Part shown: piece by piece, positions 1 to 11,129 of the stretch
How positions within the stretch are numbered: position 1 is the stretch's first letter
How the letters are laid out: the number at the start of each line of letters is the position of its first letter
Origin: Dioscorea cayenensis subsp. rotundata
Lineage: Eukaryota; Streptophyta; Magnoliopsida; Dioscoreales; Dioscoreaceae
Assembly (NCBI RefSeq): GCF_009730915.1
Contig: NC_052476.1
Span: 19,635,257-19,699,256 of the forward strand
Length of the DNA: 64,000 bases
Direction of reading: 5' to 3'
Translations under genes and position numbers: made by a program
Notes under the pieces: model-generated
Seen by the model: only the letters and a program-made list of their open reading frames with translations
What the model was told of the DNA's origin: nothing
Databases searched by the model: none

Positions 1-181
1 CAGGAGATGTAGAAGTCACAAGTTTGATACTGTGGAAATCTTTTCAACCAATTTACTATGAAGCTGTATGCATCTTCAACTATAAATACATTTTTTTAAA
101 ATAAAATCAATCTTTATATGCTGAACATGATTATCATAACAAATTAAAATAATAATAAGAGTGTATTTAATGAATGTTTAC

Positions 182-427
182 CAACAAATCCATCATCCAA
201 TTTGGCAAGATCAGAGAATGTGTTGGTGTAAGAGAATCCAACTCCAATTGGAGACTCCAGAAACAGCAAATTTGCTGCTACAAAATTAAAACAAAAGATA
301 GAAAAAAATAACAAAAAAATGAGAGAAGATTCACAGAAAACCTTTGTTCCAAGCATTCCATTCCTCTTAACTTTTGGAAGTCCTAGTTCCACTATTGATC
401 CATACCCAACAGATGAACATCCAGGAC
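182..427 (-). pseudogene. Serine carboxypeptidase-like fragment
   Basis: Two minus-strand blocks match serine carboxypeptidase-like proteins (peptidase family S10). Block one (about 342-427) reads GPGCSSVGYGSIVELG, which holds the nucleophile serine of the GxGCSS motif. It is preceded by an acceptor-like tttatag, as if the upstream WLNG part were in an earlier exon. Block two (about 182-277) reads ANLLFLESPIGVGFSYTN, the block that normally follows. The ~65-base AT-rich stretch between them looks like an intron (donor AAG/GTTTTC, acceptor GTAG), but splicing those sites would break frame, and the usual NxxSWN residues are missing. The upstream exons are not found in the next kilobase; a UGT-like fragment lies there instead. 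The Asp and His of the catalytic triad would lie beyond the window edge, so the 3' part cannot be judged. I infer a truncated or decayed gene, not an active enzyme. Confidence 0.6.
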
Positions 428-501
428 CTATAAACACACCACACTCATAAACATAATTATATATATATATATATAAAGGGATGTGGAACTCGCCGGCGAG
501 T

Positions 502-905
502 TCAGTTGTCCATGTGCTCCTTTATCTGCTCCGCCGTGATGATGACTGCATGGCTGGAAAGCTCGGCTTCTCGGAGCCAGTCGAGCATGATGGGAAGCTG
601 AAGACTTCCGGGAGTTGAGAACGGGTGAAATGGATGGTGTGGGGAAAGCCGGGGATGGAGAAAAGCACAGAGCCGTCGGAGATGGAGTTGTACGGCGGTG
701 GAGGTCGAGATCATTGGCGGCTCAGAGAGGAAAAAGACCAGTGAACTGGAAAATAACCGCTTCCATGGAGGGCGAAGCCGGCAGAGTAGAAGCTGAGCGG
801 CTTCTCAAAAACCGTAGAAAAGGGAGGAAGGCGGAGGAGGGATGGAGGGGACGGCTCCGGCGCCTTCTTCGAGAAACCCAATCGGGCAGTGTGCTCGCTC
901 TTTAA
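502..905 (-). pseudogene. UDP-glycosyltransferase (UGT73-like) fragment, decayed
   Basis: On the minus strand one frame gives GFALHGSGYFPVHWSF near 735-790, then a stop, then YNSISDGSVLFSIPGFPHTI and HFTRSQLPEVF near 590-685. In UGT73-type glycosyltransferases the order is a FHG block, then a YxSVSSDSEPFVIPGLPH block, then a TRSQLPE block, all in the N-terminal acceptor-binding half. The order and spacing fit. In-frame stops (TGA after SLSRQ, TAA after SSSRRSR) and the absence of the PSPG sugar-donor box show it is a fragment. The region is clearly GC-richer than its surroundings, as expected of former coding sequence. I am moderately sure of the family and quite sure it is not functional. 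Confidence 0.4.
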
Positions 906-2680
906 ATGCCATTTGTCAGGTGTTTATTAATTAACTTATGTTCAACATTTACCCAATTATAAATCGCCAAATGTTTTTTCCAGAACGAAGTTTTCAAAAC
1001 AGTGAATTTTAGGGGGATAGAATTAAGATTAAAGTATATATTATTATTAACGCCTCTGGGAAACTTTCACATGTCTATAGTTTCTACAATTTTTCATCTC
1101 CTTTAATAATCTTTTTTATATTTTTACATTCACGTCTAAAATATTAAAAGAAAAAAAACTATTTATTACTACGGAATAAAACTAACCCAATACCTACTCT
1201 TTCTCAAAGCAAAAATCTACACTAACTGAAACCTCGATTAGTACTAAGGACGATCTTGTACCCACATGAGTTGAAGAGTCTGTATCAGTGTGAGCTCACC
1301 CTATCATCATGGGTGAGATCTCGCCCTTCGCTAACATGATCTCCTTAATTGTAGCAATCTCACCAACTATTTGAAGCTGATATTTCATGATTTCCTCTCT
1401 TAATTGTTATGAGTTTGCTAAGGCTTGGAACAAGATCTCACTCTTTGTAAATAAAATCTTGTTGAGCACATGGACTTGGTTCACCTTTATCATGATTCTT
1501 ATCAGTTGTTTTGTATTTATGTCAATTTTGATTTCAAGAGTTTTTACTAAGGGTATTTTGTTTTGTTTTGTTTTGTTTTTTTTTTTGAGAAAAGAATTAT
1601 GAGATCATAAAGATAATATCAATATCGTCATCATCATCGTCAAATCTCATATTATTCTCCTAGTTTGAAGTTAAGTCCATGTTACTAAAAATAAAATTGA
1701 TAAAACAGTTTATCAAAATGAAATAATAAACTCTAAGGGATGTAACTATCTAAGGTTTATTTGGAACAAATAAAACTAAAATTGCCATTGATAAACCAAT
1801 CCCAAATTTCATGCTTTTTTTTTAAATTTTTTTTCTTTTATTACTACCACTACTTTTTATTAATTTAAATATATCACTGAGATTATTACTAGTATTAAAC
1901 CAAATGGCAAACAATCATAACAAATTGATATTACAAATAATAAATATATATAATGGTTTTTTAAAATTTATCTTTGATTTTTTAAACAAATTCTCTCGGG
2001 AATGAGGGACAAGAAATTAATTATGAAAACATGTGAAATGATAGTTATAAATTTGATTTAAAATAGAAATAAATGGTAAATTGGTAAAATTAATTAATTT
2101 CATCACCTACTATAATTCTTTTTTTTTTACATATATATACCTTTAAACAAATTTTCTCATGTAAAATATGTTCTCATGAAAATTTTTCTTTCACACATGT
2201 AAGTAAATAATTCAAAATTTTACACAATTGTGTGCAATGCACTATATTGGAATTAACCGCATGTTATTATTTAATTATTCATATAAAATATATAAATATC
2301 TTTTATAAATGTATTAAAAAAAAAGATATTTATTGGCTTAGTGATTATTACAAATCAGTGTATGGACAAAACACAGAATTAAATCCGGTTTTTCTATGAG
2401 AGATAGGGAGAACTTTTAAGTGCACTACAAGAAATGGTTAAGTCATTATAAATGATATATATTTTGTACTTTATCACTTTTATAAATATATATATATATA
2501 TACAAAAATTCCTCATTTATTACATAACAATATATACATTTGATTACATACGGAGTAGTGAGGTTTGAATTTGATTTATGGTGTCAAATCAATAGATAAA
2601 AGGAGCAAGTTGGCGAGTAACAATGTAAGTTAGGGTTATGTATATTAAAAATATTCCAAAGATGCCCTTTCATTATTTTG
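906..2680. other. AT-rich intergenic region
   Basis: No coding signal is recognised. The DNA is AT-rich with short homopolymer and (AT)n runs. At 2423-2435 the sequence CACTACAAGAAAT resembles the terminal motif of plant CACTA (CMC) DNA transposons, but no partner end was found. Confidence 0.5.
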
Positions 2681-2801
2681 TGAGACAATGACAACACTAA
2701 GGATCTCATGGTCATTTCAAATATGGTTTCCTTCAGCGCAGAACGGTCCGATTAGACAGGACCCATGGGACCACGTTAACAAACTACGGGATACGGTGGG
2801 C

Positions 2802-2886
2802 CACGTGTCTCTCATCCGGTCATCCCCCGAGAAGTACGGACACGTGTCACTTTCTTTATTATCTTGGGACTGACAACTGACACGTG
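2802..2886. promoter_or_regulatory. Cluster of three G-box/ABRE motifs
   Basis: Three CACGTG cores lie at 2802-2807, 2841-2846 and 2881-2886, in the contexts CCACGTGTC, ACACGTGTC and ACACGTGGC. A related CACGTT lies at 2772. The spacing is ~40 bases. CACGTG with a GTC or GGC tail is the known binding site of plant bZIP (ABF/GBF) and bHLH (PIF/MYC) factors. The cluster is ~410-490 bases upstream of the start codon at 3295, so it may give abscisic-acid or light control to that gene. The regulatory role is inferred. Confidence 0.55.
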
Positions 2887-3294
2887 GCTCTATACTGGTT
2901 TTTAAAACCGTTAGATTTCAAACCCAAGAGATGGATGATGGGATTAATCTCCTAATTAACATTAAATTAAATGAAATTAAAAATTTTAATTTAATCATTT
3001 CAACTTAACAAAGACACACAGATTTATTTTAATGAATAATTTAATAAATTTATAAAAATTTAAAAATACAAATAATAAATTTTTTTCTTCATTTTGACCA
3101 ATAAAAAATTAAGTAAAATACAGAGTTCCCAAACTCGTAAATAAACGCAAGTTCAATGGCAGAGTCAAATAAGAAACGACAAAACCAAACGCTATCACTT
3201 GAGAATGGCTACTCCAGTGAGACCATTCCTCTCTTCTTCGCTGTCTCATCTCTAAACCAAAACTCGCCGAGTTTTTGCCGATTAATGATCGCTG

Positions 3295-4449
3295 ATGGCT
3301 TCCGCCGCCCTCGTTAACAACGCCGGTGTCTCGCCGGAGAATTTCCTTGACTGCCCGCCGGCGTACGGATGGCTCAGCCCTCGAATGTCCTTCAGCCGTG
3401 ACCTCCCCGATGACTCCAAGAACCCAGAGAAGCCTTCGCCGGTGCCTGAGACCTCCGATCTAGAAGCATCTCCAAAGGATATCGTTGATTTCGAGTTTCT
3501 CCTCCATGATCCAGTCGCTATGCTCCCCGCCGACGAGCTCTTCTCCGACGGTAAGCTCGTTCCTCTACAGCTCGCCCCATCGCTTCCCACCCCGTCCGTA
3601 GCTGAGCCATCACTGCTGGATTCCTCCACCACGACCTCACGCCGGAGTTCAGAGATCCCTGTCCCTGAGCCCTCCTCCGTGCTCTCTCCAAAAGCACCGC
3701 GGTGTTCGAGCCGGTGGCGCGAGCTTCTCGGACTCAAGAAGCTCCAAAACCCCAAGCTCTCTTCTTCTCCGCCATCGAAGAACCCTAACCCTAACCCTAA
3801 CCCTAATCCTTACCCGAACCCTAGATCTCTGAAGCGGTTGCTAAACCGAAACCCTAGATCATCATCAACCGACTCCTCGATGAGTATTCCCTTACTCCGC
3901 GACTCCGATTCGGAATCAGTCTCGCTCTCATCTTGCCGCCTCTCCCTCTCATCCTCCTCCTCTTCCTCTGGCCCAGATCACGATGAGCTCCCACGAATCT
4001 CCCTCGACTCCGAGAAGCCAACCCAAGCTCCGATCTCCCTCAACCGCAACCCACCAAGGATTAGGGTTTCAAAACCAAGATCAGAGCCAACTCCAGCGAC
4101 AAGAACAGGAAGGAGCGCAACCCGAAGGACAGAGACCGCGGCATCGGCTCCACCGGCGCGAGTGTCATCGGTGGATAGCCCACGGATGAACGCATCAGGG
4201 AAGGTGGTGTTCCAGGGTTTGGAGCGGAGCTCGAGCAGTCCAGGGAGCTTCAATGGCGGACCACGCGTGAAGCTCCGAGGCATGGAACGCTCCTACTCGG
4301 CCAACGTCGTCCGTGTCTCCCCCGTCCTCAACGTCCCCGTTTGCTCCCTTCGCGGATCCTCTTCCAGATCCGCTTCCGTTTTCGGATTCGGGCATCTCTT
4401 CGGATCCGCAACCCGAAACCCGCCTACACCTAGCTTCAAGAAGGCTTGA
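3295..4449 (+). CDS. Ser/Pro-rich plant-specific protein of unknown function, 384 aa
   Basis: A single uninterrupted reading frame with high GC compared with the flanks. The ATG is preceded by CTG-rich 5' sequence and is the first in frame. Near residues 60-85 lies the acidic/aromatic block DFEFLLHDPVAMLPADELFSDG followed by KLVPLQ; the FEF...PADELFxxGxLxPL pattern is shared by several plant-only families (the MAKR/BKI1 membrane-kinase-regulator group and DUF1645-like proteins). The middle is low-complexity and basic (Ser runs, an Asn-Pro repeat near residue 165, SRWRELLGLKKL near 139-150). The C-terminus carries VSPVLNVPVCSLRGSSSR and FGFGHLF, a block I associate with an uncharacterised Arabidopsis Ser/Arg-rich family. 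No signal peptide or membrane segment is visible. The protein is likely disordered, perhaps a scaffold or regulator. Existence as a gene is well supported; function is unknown. Confidence 0.85.
   Translation: MASAALVNNAGVSPENFLDCPPAYGWLSPRMSFSRDLPDDSKNPEKPSPVPETSDLEASPKDIVDFEFLLHDPVAMLPADELFSDGKLVPLQLAPSLPTPSVAEPSLLDSSTTTSRRSSEIPVPEPSSVLSPKAPRCSSRWRELLGLKKLQNPKLSSSPPSKNPNPNPNPNPYPNPRSLKRLLNRNPRSSSTDSSMSIPLLRDSDSESVSLSSCRLSLSSSSSSSGPDHDELPRISLDSEKPTQAPISLNRNPPRIRVSKPRSEPTPATRTGRSATRRTETAASAPPARVSSVDSPRMNASGKVVFQGLERSSSSPGSFNGGPRVKLRGMERSYSANVVRVSPVLNVPVCSLRGSSSRSASVFGFGHLFGSATRNPPTPSFKKA
3783..3812 (+). repeat. Telomere-like CCCTAA repeat inside a coding region
   Basis: About four tandem CCCTAA units (3783-3812), the last with a substitution, encode the NPNPNPNP stretch of the protein at 3295-4449. 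More CCCTAGA copies follow near 3822 and 3852. The unit is 6 bases, so length change would keep frame. Confidence 0.8.
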
Positions 4450-4504
4450 ATCTTCATACTCCCTAGTCCTTTCATTTTCTGGTAAACTAAAATTTCCCAT
4501 CTAA

Positions 4505-6408
4505 AAATTCCTTTTCTTTTTTTTTGTAAATATTTTTTTTTATTTTGTTTTTATTTGTGAATATGTTGCTGAAAAATCTCATGGTTAGATAATTGTGAGG
4601 TATTCCAGGGGTTTATTTGCAAAAGAATTCGGGTACATTACATTACATATATAGCTTTCAAGCACGTGGACACTAGGGTAGGTGCGTAATTTAGCGAGGG
4701 GTAGTACTGGGTTTTGTAACTTTGTTAAAATGCGCTGGGGTTTTGGCATGTTTATGGAATAGTGATTGCCACGTGTAAATTATTGTCGGTTAGTGTTGAG
4801 AGCTGGAATTTGAATTTCCCGGACCCCGGATTCTGGGCCGTTGGATGCATGTGACCGTTGGTCGGAGGTGGGCCCCCACCTGGGCCGTGGATAACGAAAA
4901 GGCGTTGGGTTTTGGGTTTCTGATTTGATGTTTTGGGCTTTTACTTTGTGTCCCTTTGCTGTCCCTGTTTCTTTTGCATTTATCTCTTTATTTATAGACT
5001 AGTACTTATTTATTTTATATTTTATTATAATTATATATATATTGTTAAACTTTTTTAAAAAAAATAATAATTATTATCTGTATTTGTAACTGAGAGATTG
5101 AAGTTCATATTATAATTTATTTTTTTAAGTTTTTGCTCTTTGATTTATCTTGGGAGATCAATCAAGTAATTATAAATGATATTTTATATATATATATGTT
5201 ATTTTTCTTTGTCTTTTTTGTTCCTTGTAAATTTTATAAAAAAATATAAATAATAAAATAATTAATTGATTAAATAAATGAATCCAAGTCATTGGGATGT
5301 GTGGGTGGAGTCAAAGTTATGACTGAATTGGATTCAGTGGCAGCTGGCCCCATGCTGGCTCTAATTTTTATTTTTATAAAATAAATGTATAACAATAATA
5401 ATAATTAAAAAAAAAAATAGTAACAGGGTGATGGGAGGTCTCTGGTGTGGGTATGGTCTGGTCCCATGAAAGGCAGAGGGTTCGGTGTATTTGCATGGTT
5501 TTGTGTGTTTTTTGCTGCACATTTCTGAGATTCATGTCTTGATGATATGAACTCTGCCCAGAGAGACATGTCAGGTAGGACCATTCCTCTCACTCTTACA
5601 TCTCAGACATTTGTTGTATATTTTTTTTCACTTAATTAAATTAAAAAAACCTTTCAATATCCTGTTTATTGATATTTACATTAAAATTATAATACAATAC
5701 TCTGCTTAGGTCTTGGTTTATTGCCGTCTTTTTATATGTAGTGTTTATATTTTATTGATAAAGCTGATTTAAACCATAGTTCATGTAGATTAAAAACACA
5801 AATATATTTAGTAGTAATTTTATATTTATGTATGTTTCTGATACATAATTTTATTTATATTTTATCAATAAATTTTTTTTGTTTGTATGATAGATGGAAA
5901 TATATAAAAAAATAATAAATCTAATATAGAATATAAAAATTTTAAAACTATACCTTTAAATATGTTTTTAATATTATTTCAGCACTCAAGTTAAAAGGTT
6001 TCATTTTGAAATTTATTTCAATTTTCTTTTTTCATAAAATTAAGCGTAATTAGTAAATATCTACAGCTTTGTTTTTTTCTTAAAAAAAAAATAATAATTA
6101 AACAAAAAAAAAAGTTTACACTCATGAAAAACAAGCATGAAAAGCAAGCTTTCAATCAGATTCATGTTTCTTGGCATATTAAGGAAGAGGCTCCTGAATG
6201 CATAGCTTTTGTCTTTTGTATGAAAAAAAAAAAATTGGATTAATTTATTTATTTTTAATCTGTTAAAATAAAGAGCAATGCCAGTGAGTGGAATCTAGAC
6301 ACTGGTGTGTTTTTTTTAGAGAAAGAAGCCAAATGAAGTTGTTCAGTGTCTCACACTCCATAAAATGAATATCAGTACAATGTTTGAAGTTCACTTTTAC
6401 ACACACAC

Positions 6409-6453
<45 letters not shown>

Positions 6454-6990
6454 CAATCAATGCCTTTCTCTATTATTTATTTATTTATTTATTTCTTGTA
6501 ATCAGACTGACTAAGATTTCACTGTTTTTTTAATGTATTTGTGGAGTGTTATATTCTCAATATTCTATTTCTTTTATTTTTTACTTTTCATTTTGGGTTT
6601 TATGAAAAGCAATATAAAAACTAATTAATTAATCAAAAGGTTGATGAGTTGTTAGTTGTGGGTGCGGACTCAATCTAAATCTTTCATTTTTAACTGAAAA
6701 TACATGGATTGAATGATTAATCTCGATCCTTATGATTCTCGTAAAAAAATAATTAATTAATCAATTAATATAAAAATAAATTTTCTGAATTGTAAAAGGT
6801 CAGGTCAAAATTCTAACTGAAAGAATGCATTGTCAACCACTTGACAAGCTCAAAGTGATTCCCGGATGTTAACATTGAGACCCTTTTTCCTTTATATTCT
6901 CTCTTATCTTCATTTTTCATCAACTTTCCAAAAAAATATATAAAATAAATAAATTAAATAAAATTAAATAAAATAAAAAAGGGAAAAAGA
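4505..6990. other. Intergenic region between the 3295 gene and the 7004 gene
   Basis: AT-rich DNA with no recognised coding signal. It holds G-box-like CACGTG motifs at about 4664 and 4771 and an (AC)n(AT)n microsatellite at about 6400-6450. A purine-rich leader (gggaaaaagaaaagaag) directly precedes the ATG at 7004. Confidence 0.5.
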
Positions 6991-7003
6991 AAAGAAGAAA
7001 GAG

Positions 7004-7811
7004 ATGGCACAAGCAATGAGAGGTCATTCAGATGAATCCCAACTCATGGAGGATACTACCACTCAAGATGTCTCAAAGGTTCTCTTTCTCTCATTAAATT
7101 GTCTCTTTTATTTTATTTCAATTAATTTTAATGTATATGTATTTCATGTTTTGTTTGGGAAAGAAAAACTCTTTTATAAAAATTTTGGTTTTTTTTTTTT
7201 GTTTTGTTTTTGTTTTTTTAGTTTTTTGGAGAATTTTTTTAATTAAATTTCCAAACACTTATTTTAGTAACAAAATAAAGCATTTGGAAAAGTTTCTTTT
7301 TCTTCTGCTTTTGCTTTAATTTTTTTTAATAGACAAACACTCAATTTATATAACCAAAGAACTTTATTTATTTTTTTATTTTTTTAAAGGAGTTTCAAAG
7401 AAACAAAAAAAAAGTCTGCAAAAAAAAAATTACTATTTTAATTTTAAGTTCTAATTTGGTAAGAACTCTCATTTTTAATGTTATCAAGCTCTAATCCTAT
7501 TTAAGCAAAGACTTTCCAATTAATGTATAAAATATTATTCTAAATATAAACAATATCATAAATAATATTACTAGTTTTATTTAAATGCCAAAATATACAA
7601 AGTAAACTAAAGGACTCTTAATCTAATAATACTTTGGTCCTTTTTGTTTAAGTGAGACACGAGTTTGACAACCCATCTTTTACAACATGTGAGAACATAT
7701 AGCTATTGAACGTGCTCCTTGTTAGTAGTGTCACACTTCCTAAAATAGCCACACACACCTTTGATTATAGGTTTGATCAAAACCAGAGTTCTTAGTCAGG
7801 GCCGGTCTCTC

Positions 7812-7892
<81 letters not shown>

Positions 7893-8096
7893 AATGATTA
7901 AATTAGAGTACCTTTGAAAAATGATTTAATTTTGAAATTGATTTTGTTTCAGATGAGATGTCAGGTTAGCCATGATCAACTGTGTGATTCCATGCATGAA
8001 AGAGTTCTCAACATGAATACTCCCATGAAGCAGCAACAACACTCATCCTCTGCTGCTACTAAAACTATGGCTCAAACCCCAAACAAACCCAAGTGA
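7004..8096 (+). CDS. Unrecognised small protein, 72 aa, two exons
   Basis: Exon 1 (7004-7078) encodes 25 residues starting MAQAMRGHSDESQL and ends TCAAAG at a GT donor. Exon 2 (7953-8096) begins after TTTGTTTCAG and encodes MRCQVSHDQLCDSMHERVLN and a Gln/Ser/Thr-rich tail ending NKPK. Both splice sites are canonical and the junction is in phase 0. The intron (874 bases) is strongly AT-rich and holds a long (AT)n run. An AATAAA lies at about 8266, just before the copia element that starts at 8291. No domain, signal peptide or membrane segment is recognised; the product is hydrophilic with two Cys. The exon contrast and clean splicing favour a real gene, but a non-coding RNA is possible. Function unknown. 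Confidence 0.55.
7816..7887. repeat. (AT)n microsatellite
   Basis: An almost perfect AT dinucleotide run of ~70 bases inside the intron of the 7004-8096 gene. Confidence 0.9.
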
Positions 8097-8290
8097 AAAA
8101 CATTCAAATATAGATGATCATAAAACAGGCTGATCAATCGATTCATTCATCCATTTAATCCATTTGTTTTTCTTTTGTGTTATTTTTATGTATTTTTTAT
8201 TTGAAAGGTAAGATTATTCAAGCCATCAATGTTATGAGTTTTCAATATTTGCAAAGCTTGTACAAAAATAAAGTTTTACATATTGGTTTT

Positions 8291-8647
8291 TGTTGAGATG
8301 CCTTGAATTTGAAATTGATTGTGATTGTAGCCCTATCCAAATTATGACTCGACCCTAATTTAGAGAGATAAACCTAAATTAGAGATTTCAATGAAAATCT
8401 GTGGTGGGTTTTTGGCTTGGGCATGCTCAACAGACTTATCCATTGTGGGTTATATTATTTTATTTTAATTTGGATATATATAGGGTTTTATCTGTATTAT
8501 CTATATGAGTTTTTTTCCTCGAAAGAGAAGAATAAGAAATCTCTATCTCCCTGCCCGTGGGCGTAGGTCATATAGACCGCACCACGTAAATCCCTATGTG
8601 CTACTATTTTCTTTTGTTTTTTCTTCATATTATTGCTGTGTTTGGCA
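8291..8647 (+). repeat. 5' LTR of the copia element
   Basis: 357 bases, starting TGTTGAGATG and ending GTTTGGCA before TAG and the primer-binding site. Compared with the 3' copy it appears to have lost ACA at the LTR/primer-site junction. Confidence 0.9.
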
Positions 8648-8713
8648 TAGTGGTATCAGAACAAGGTCCCTTGAATTCAACTTCGAATTTAGAGTTCCGG
8701 GTTTGCTGAAAGG

Positions 8714-9565
8714 ATGGCCTTTCATAAATTCGAAATTGAGAAGTTCAATGGATCGAATGATTTCACTCTGTGGAAGATCAAGATGAAGGCGATTCTAGTT
8801 CAGCAGGGATGTGCGACAGCATTGGAAGGAGAAGGAAAATTACCAGCGGAGATGAAAGTGGAGGAGAAGGCAGAGATTTTGGCAAAGGCTCATAGCGCTA
8901 TTCTTTTGAGTCTAACTGATGAAGTCTTGCGAGAGGTCATTGATGAAACGACTGTGCCAGGATTATGGAAAAAGCTGGAAAGCAAGTTTCAGAAAAAATC
9001 CCTAACCAACCGGTTATATCAAAAGCAGCGTTTGTATACCTTTCGGATGACAAAGAATATGCAGGTGAAAGATCATCTTGACAATTTTAATCGGATTATT
9101 CTAGATCTACAAGGTGTTGGTGTTAAAATCGATGATGAGGATCAAGCTATCATCCTCTTATGTTCCTTGCCAAATTCATATGAGAATTTTGTTGATACTA
9201 TGCTATATGGTAGAGACAGATTGCTTAGCGATGTGAAGGATGCTATGCAATCTAAGGAATTGAAGCGGAAGGTTTCTGGTTCTAAAGAAGATGGTGCAAA
9301 AGCAGGTTTGTTTGTTAGTAGAGGCGTGGATCAAGGGAGCAGGGATGGTAGGAATAGGGGAAAAATCACGTGTCCCAAAATCGAGACCGGAGGATTATGT
9401 TGTTTTTACTCAGAAATAAAAAGGTCACTCGGGAAGGATTGCCCACAAAGGAAGAAAGGATATGAGAATAAAGAATCAAGTGGTAATGCCAGTGCATCTT
9501 TAGTGCAGAAAGGAATTACAATGATGCAAGATAATGATGATGTAGCGATGGATAGTTCACGATAG
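8714..9565 (+). pseudogene. copia gag (UBN2-type) reading frame
   Basis: An open frame of 283 residues with the Ty1/copia gag pattern: FEIEKFNGSNDFTLWKIKM near the start, LWKKLESKFQKKSLTNRLYQ near residue 95, and a central DHLDNFNRIILDL block. It packages element RNA into virus-like particles in known families. The zinc knuckle before DCPQRKKG is damaged: the expected CxxCxxxGHxxxxC reads CCFYSEIKRSLGKDC, so one Cys and the His are missing. A TAG ends the frame, while in intact elements gag and pol are one polyprotein. It is part of the 8291-13133 element and has no separate promoter beyond the LTR. Confidence 0.8.
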
Positions 9566-9784
9566 GCGTGGGAAAGTGATGTTATGACCGATCGATTTCG
9601 TGTTCCGCAAATACTTGGGTCTTGGACACTCGGTGCATCTTATCATATGACATTCTCAAAGGAATTGTTCACTTCTTTTCAAGGATTGGAAAGGCGGTGT
9701 GCATTTGGGTGATGATGAGGAGCTTAGTGTTGAAGGCGTTGGTTACTGCGAGATTAAGATGTATGATGGAATAGTCGAGAACAT

Positions 9785-10440
9785 TTGATGCATGGTATGT
9801 TCCCCGGTCTACGCAAGAACTTGATTGCTATTGGTACTCTAGAAAAAATAGGGAGTCATGTCTACGGTGATGGTGAGCAATTAAGAGTTTCTAAAAGGTG
9901 CTCGGTAGTCATGAAAGGTAGATCGTACAGATGGTATTTACTAGCGATGGGCAGTTTAGTGATGGGAACAGTGGTTGTATCTCATTCCTTGAAGCAGCAT
10001 GATGATAGAACAGAATTATGGCATTACAGACTGGGTCACATGAGTGAGAGAGGGCTTGCAGTGCTGAGCAAACAAGGATTGTTGGGTGGTGTAGAAACTG
10101 GGAAACTGAAATTTTGTGAGACTTGTGTTATGGGAAAGCAACGCAGGGTGAAATTCAGTTCTGGAAAGCACACTTCAACTGGTATTCTTGATTATATTCA
10201 TTCAGATTTGTGGGGTCCCTCTCCAGTTGAGTCTCATGGCAGATGCAAGTACTTTGTTACTTTCACTGATGATTATTCTAGAAAGGTCTGGGTATATTTT
10301 CTAAGATCAAAGGATGAGGTGTTTGGGAGGTTCAAGGAGTGGAAGACTATGGTTGAAAAATAGACAGGCAAACTAGTCAAGACACTCAGAACAGATAATG
10401 GTTTAGAATTTTGTAATAAACCATTTGATGAGTTTTGCAA
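9785..10440 (+). pseudogene. copia pre-integrase and integrase region, broken
   Basis: Contains the zinc-binding integrase N-domain HYRLGHMSERGL...CETCVMG followed by the start of the catalytic core, DYIHSDLWGPSPV and FTDDYSRKVWVYF, with two of the catalytic acidic residues. A TAG stop at about 10361 follows TMVEK; the frame then continues as LVKTLRTDNGLEF. Beyond ~10500 the sequence is rearranged and I could not follow the third catalytic residue. The protease region just upstream (9566-9784) is frameshifted. Integrase would insert the element cDNA; this copy is inactive. Confidence 0.8.
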
Positions 10441-11129
10441 GAAAGAAGGTATAGTGAGGGCACCACATCGCATGCGATATACACCATGCCAGAATGAAGT
10501 TGCGTAACGCATGAACCAAACACACATGTACTGCGTGCTCGATGCATGCGATTAAGCGTCGCCTCTCTAAACACTTTTTGGGCGAGCGATTAACATCGCT
10601 TGTTATCTCGGTGAATAGATCTCCATCAATCGCAATTGATTTTGAAGACTCTCAAGAGGTATGGTCCGGTAAACCCTCCGATTATTCCGGTTTTGCGTGA
10701 TATTTGGTTGTCCCTGCTTATGCTCATGTGAATGATGGTAAACTTGAGCCAAGGGGCAATGAAATGCATATTTCTAGGGTATCTCTGTTGGAGTTAAAGG
10801 ATATAGATTGTGGTGTCTTGAAAAAGATAGAACTCCAAAAATTTATTATTAGCGAGAGATGTTACTTTTGATGAATCCGCTATGTTTGGCCGGAGAAAGG
10901 AGCTTGATAATGTTGCGGGTAATAAAGATCGTGGGTGCTAACTGAAGGTAGAGTTTGAGATTGAAGCTCAAAAAGGAATATAAGAAACTGTTGAATCACA
11001 GAGTATAGCAGCAAGGAGATCAAGAAGGGAAATTAGAAAGCCTTTGAGGTGCAGATTGTGTCAATATTGTTAATACTAACTCTATTGCTTATGCCTTGGC
11101 AGTAGGAGAACATATTGATTCTGATGAAC

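Noticed and set aside
2423..2435. CACTA transposon terminus (CACTACAAGAAAT)
   Set aside because: Matches the plant CACTA end motif, but no opposite end, subterminal repeats or target duplication was found.
4195..4500. Minus-strand frames opposite the 3295-4449 gene
   Set aside because: Shadows of a GC-rich coding region; the plus frame has the conserved FEF and C-terminal blocks.
6263..6460. Tyr/Ile repeat protein on the minus strand
   Set aside because: Translation of an (AT)n microsatellite.
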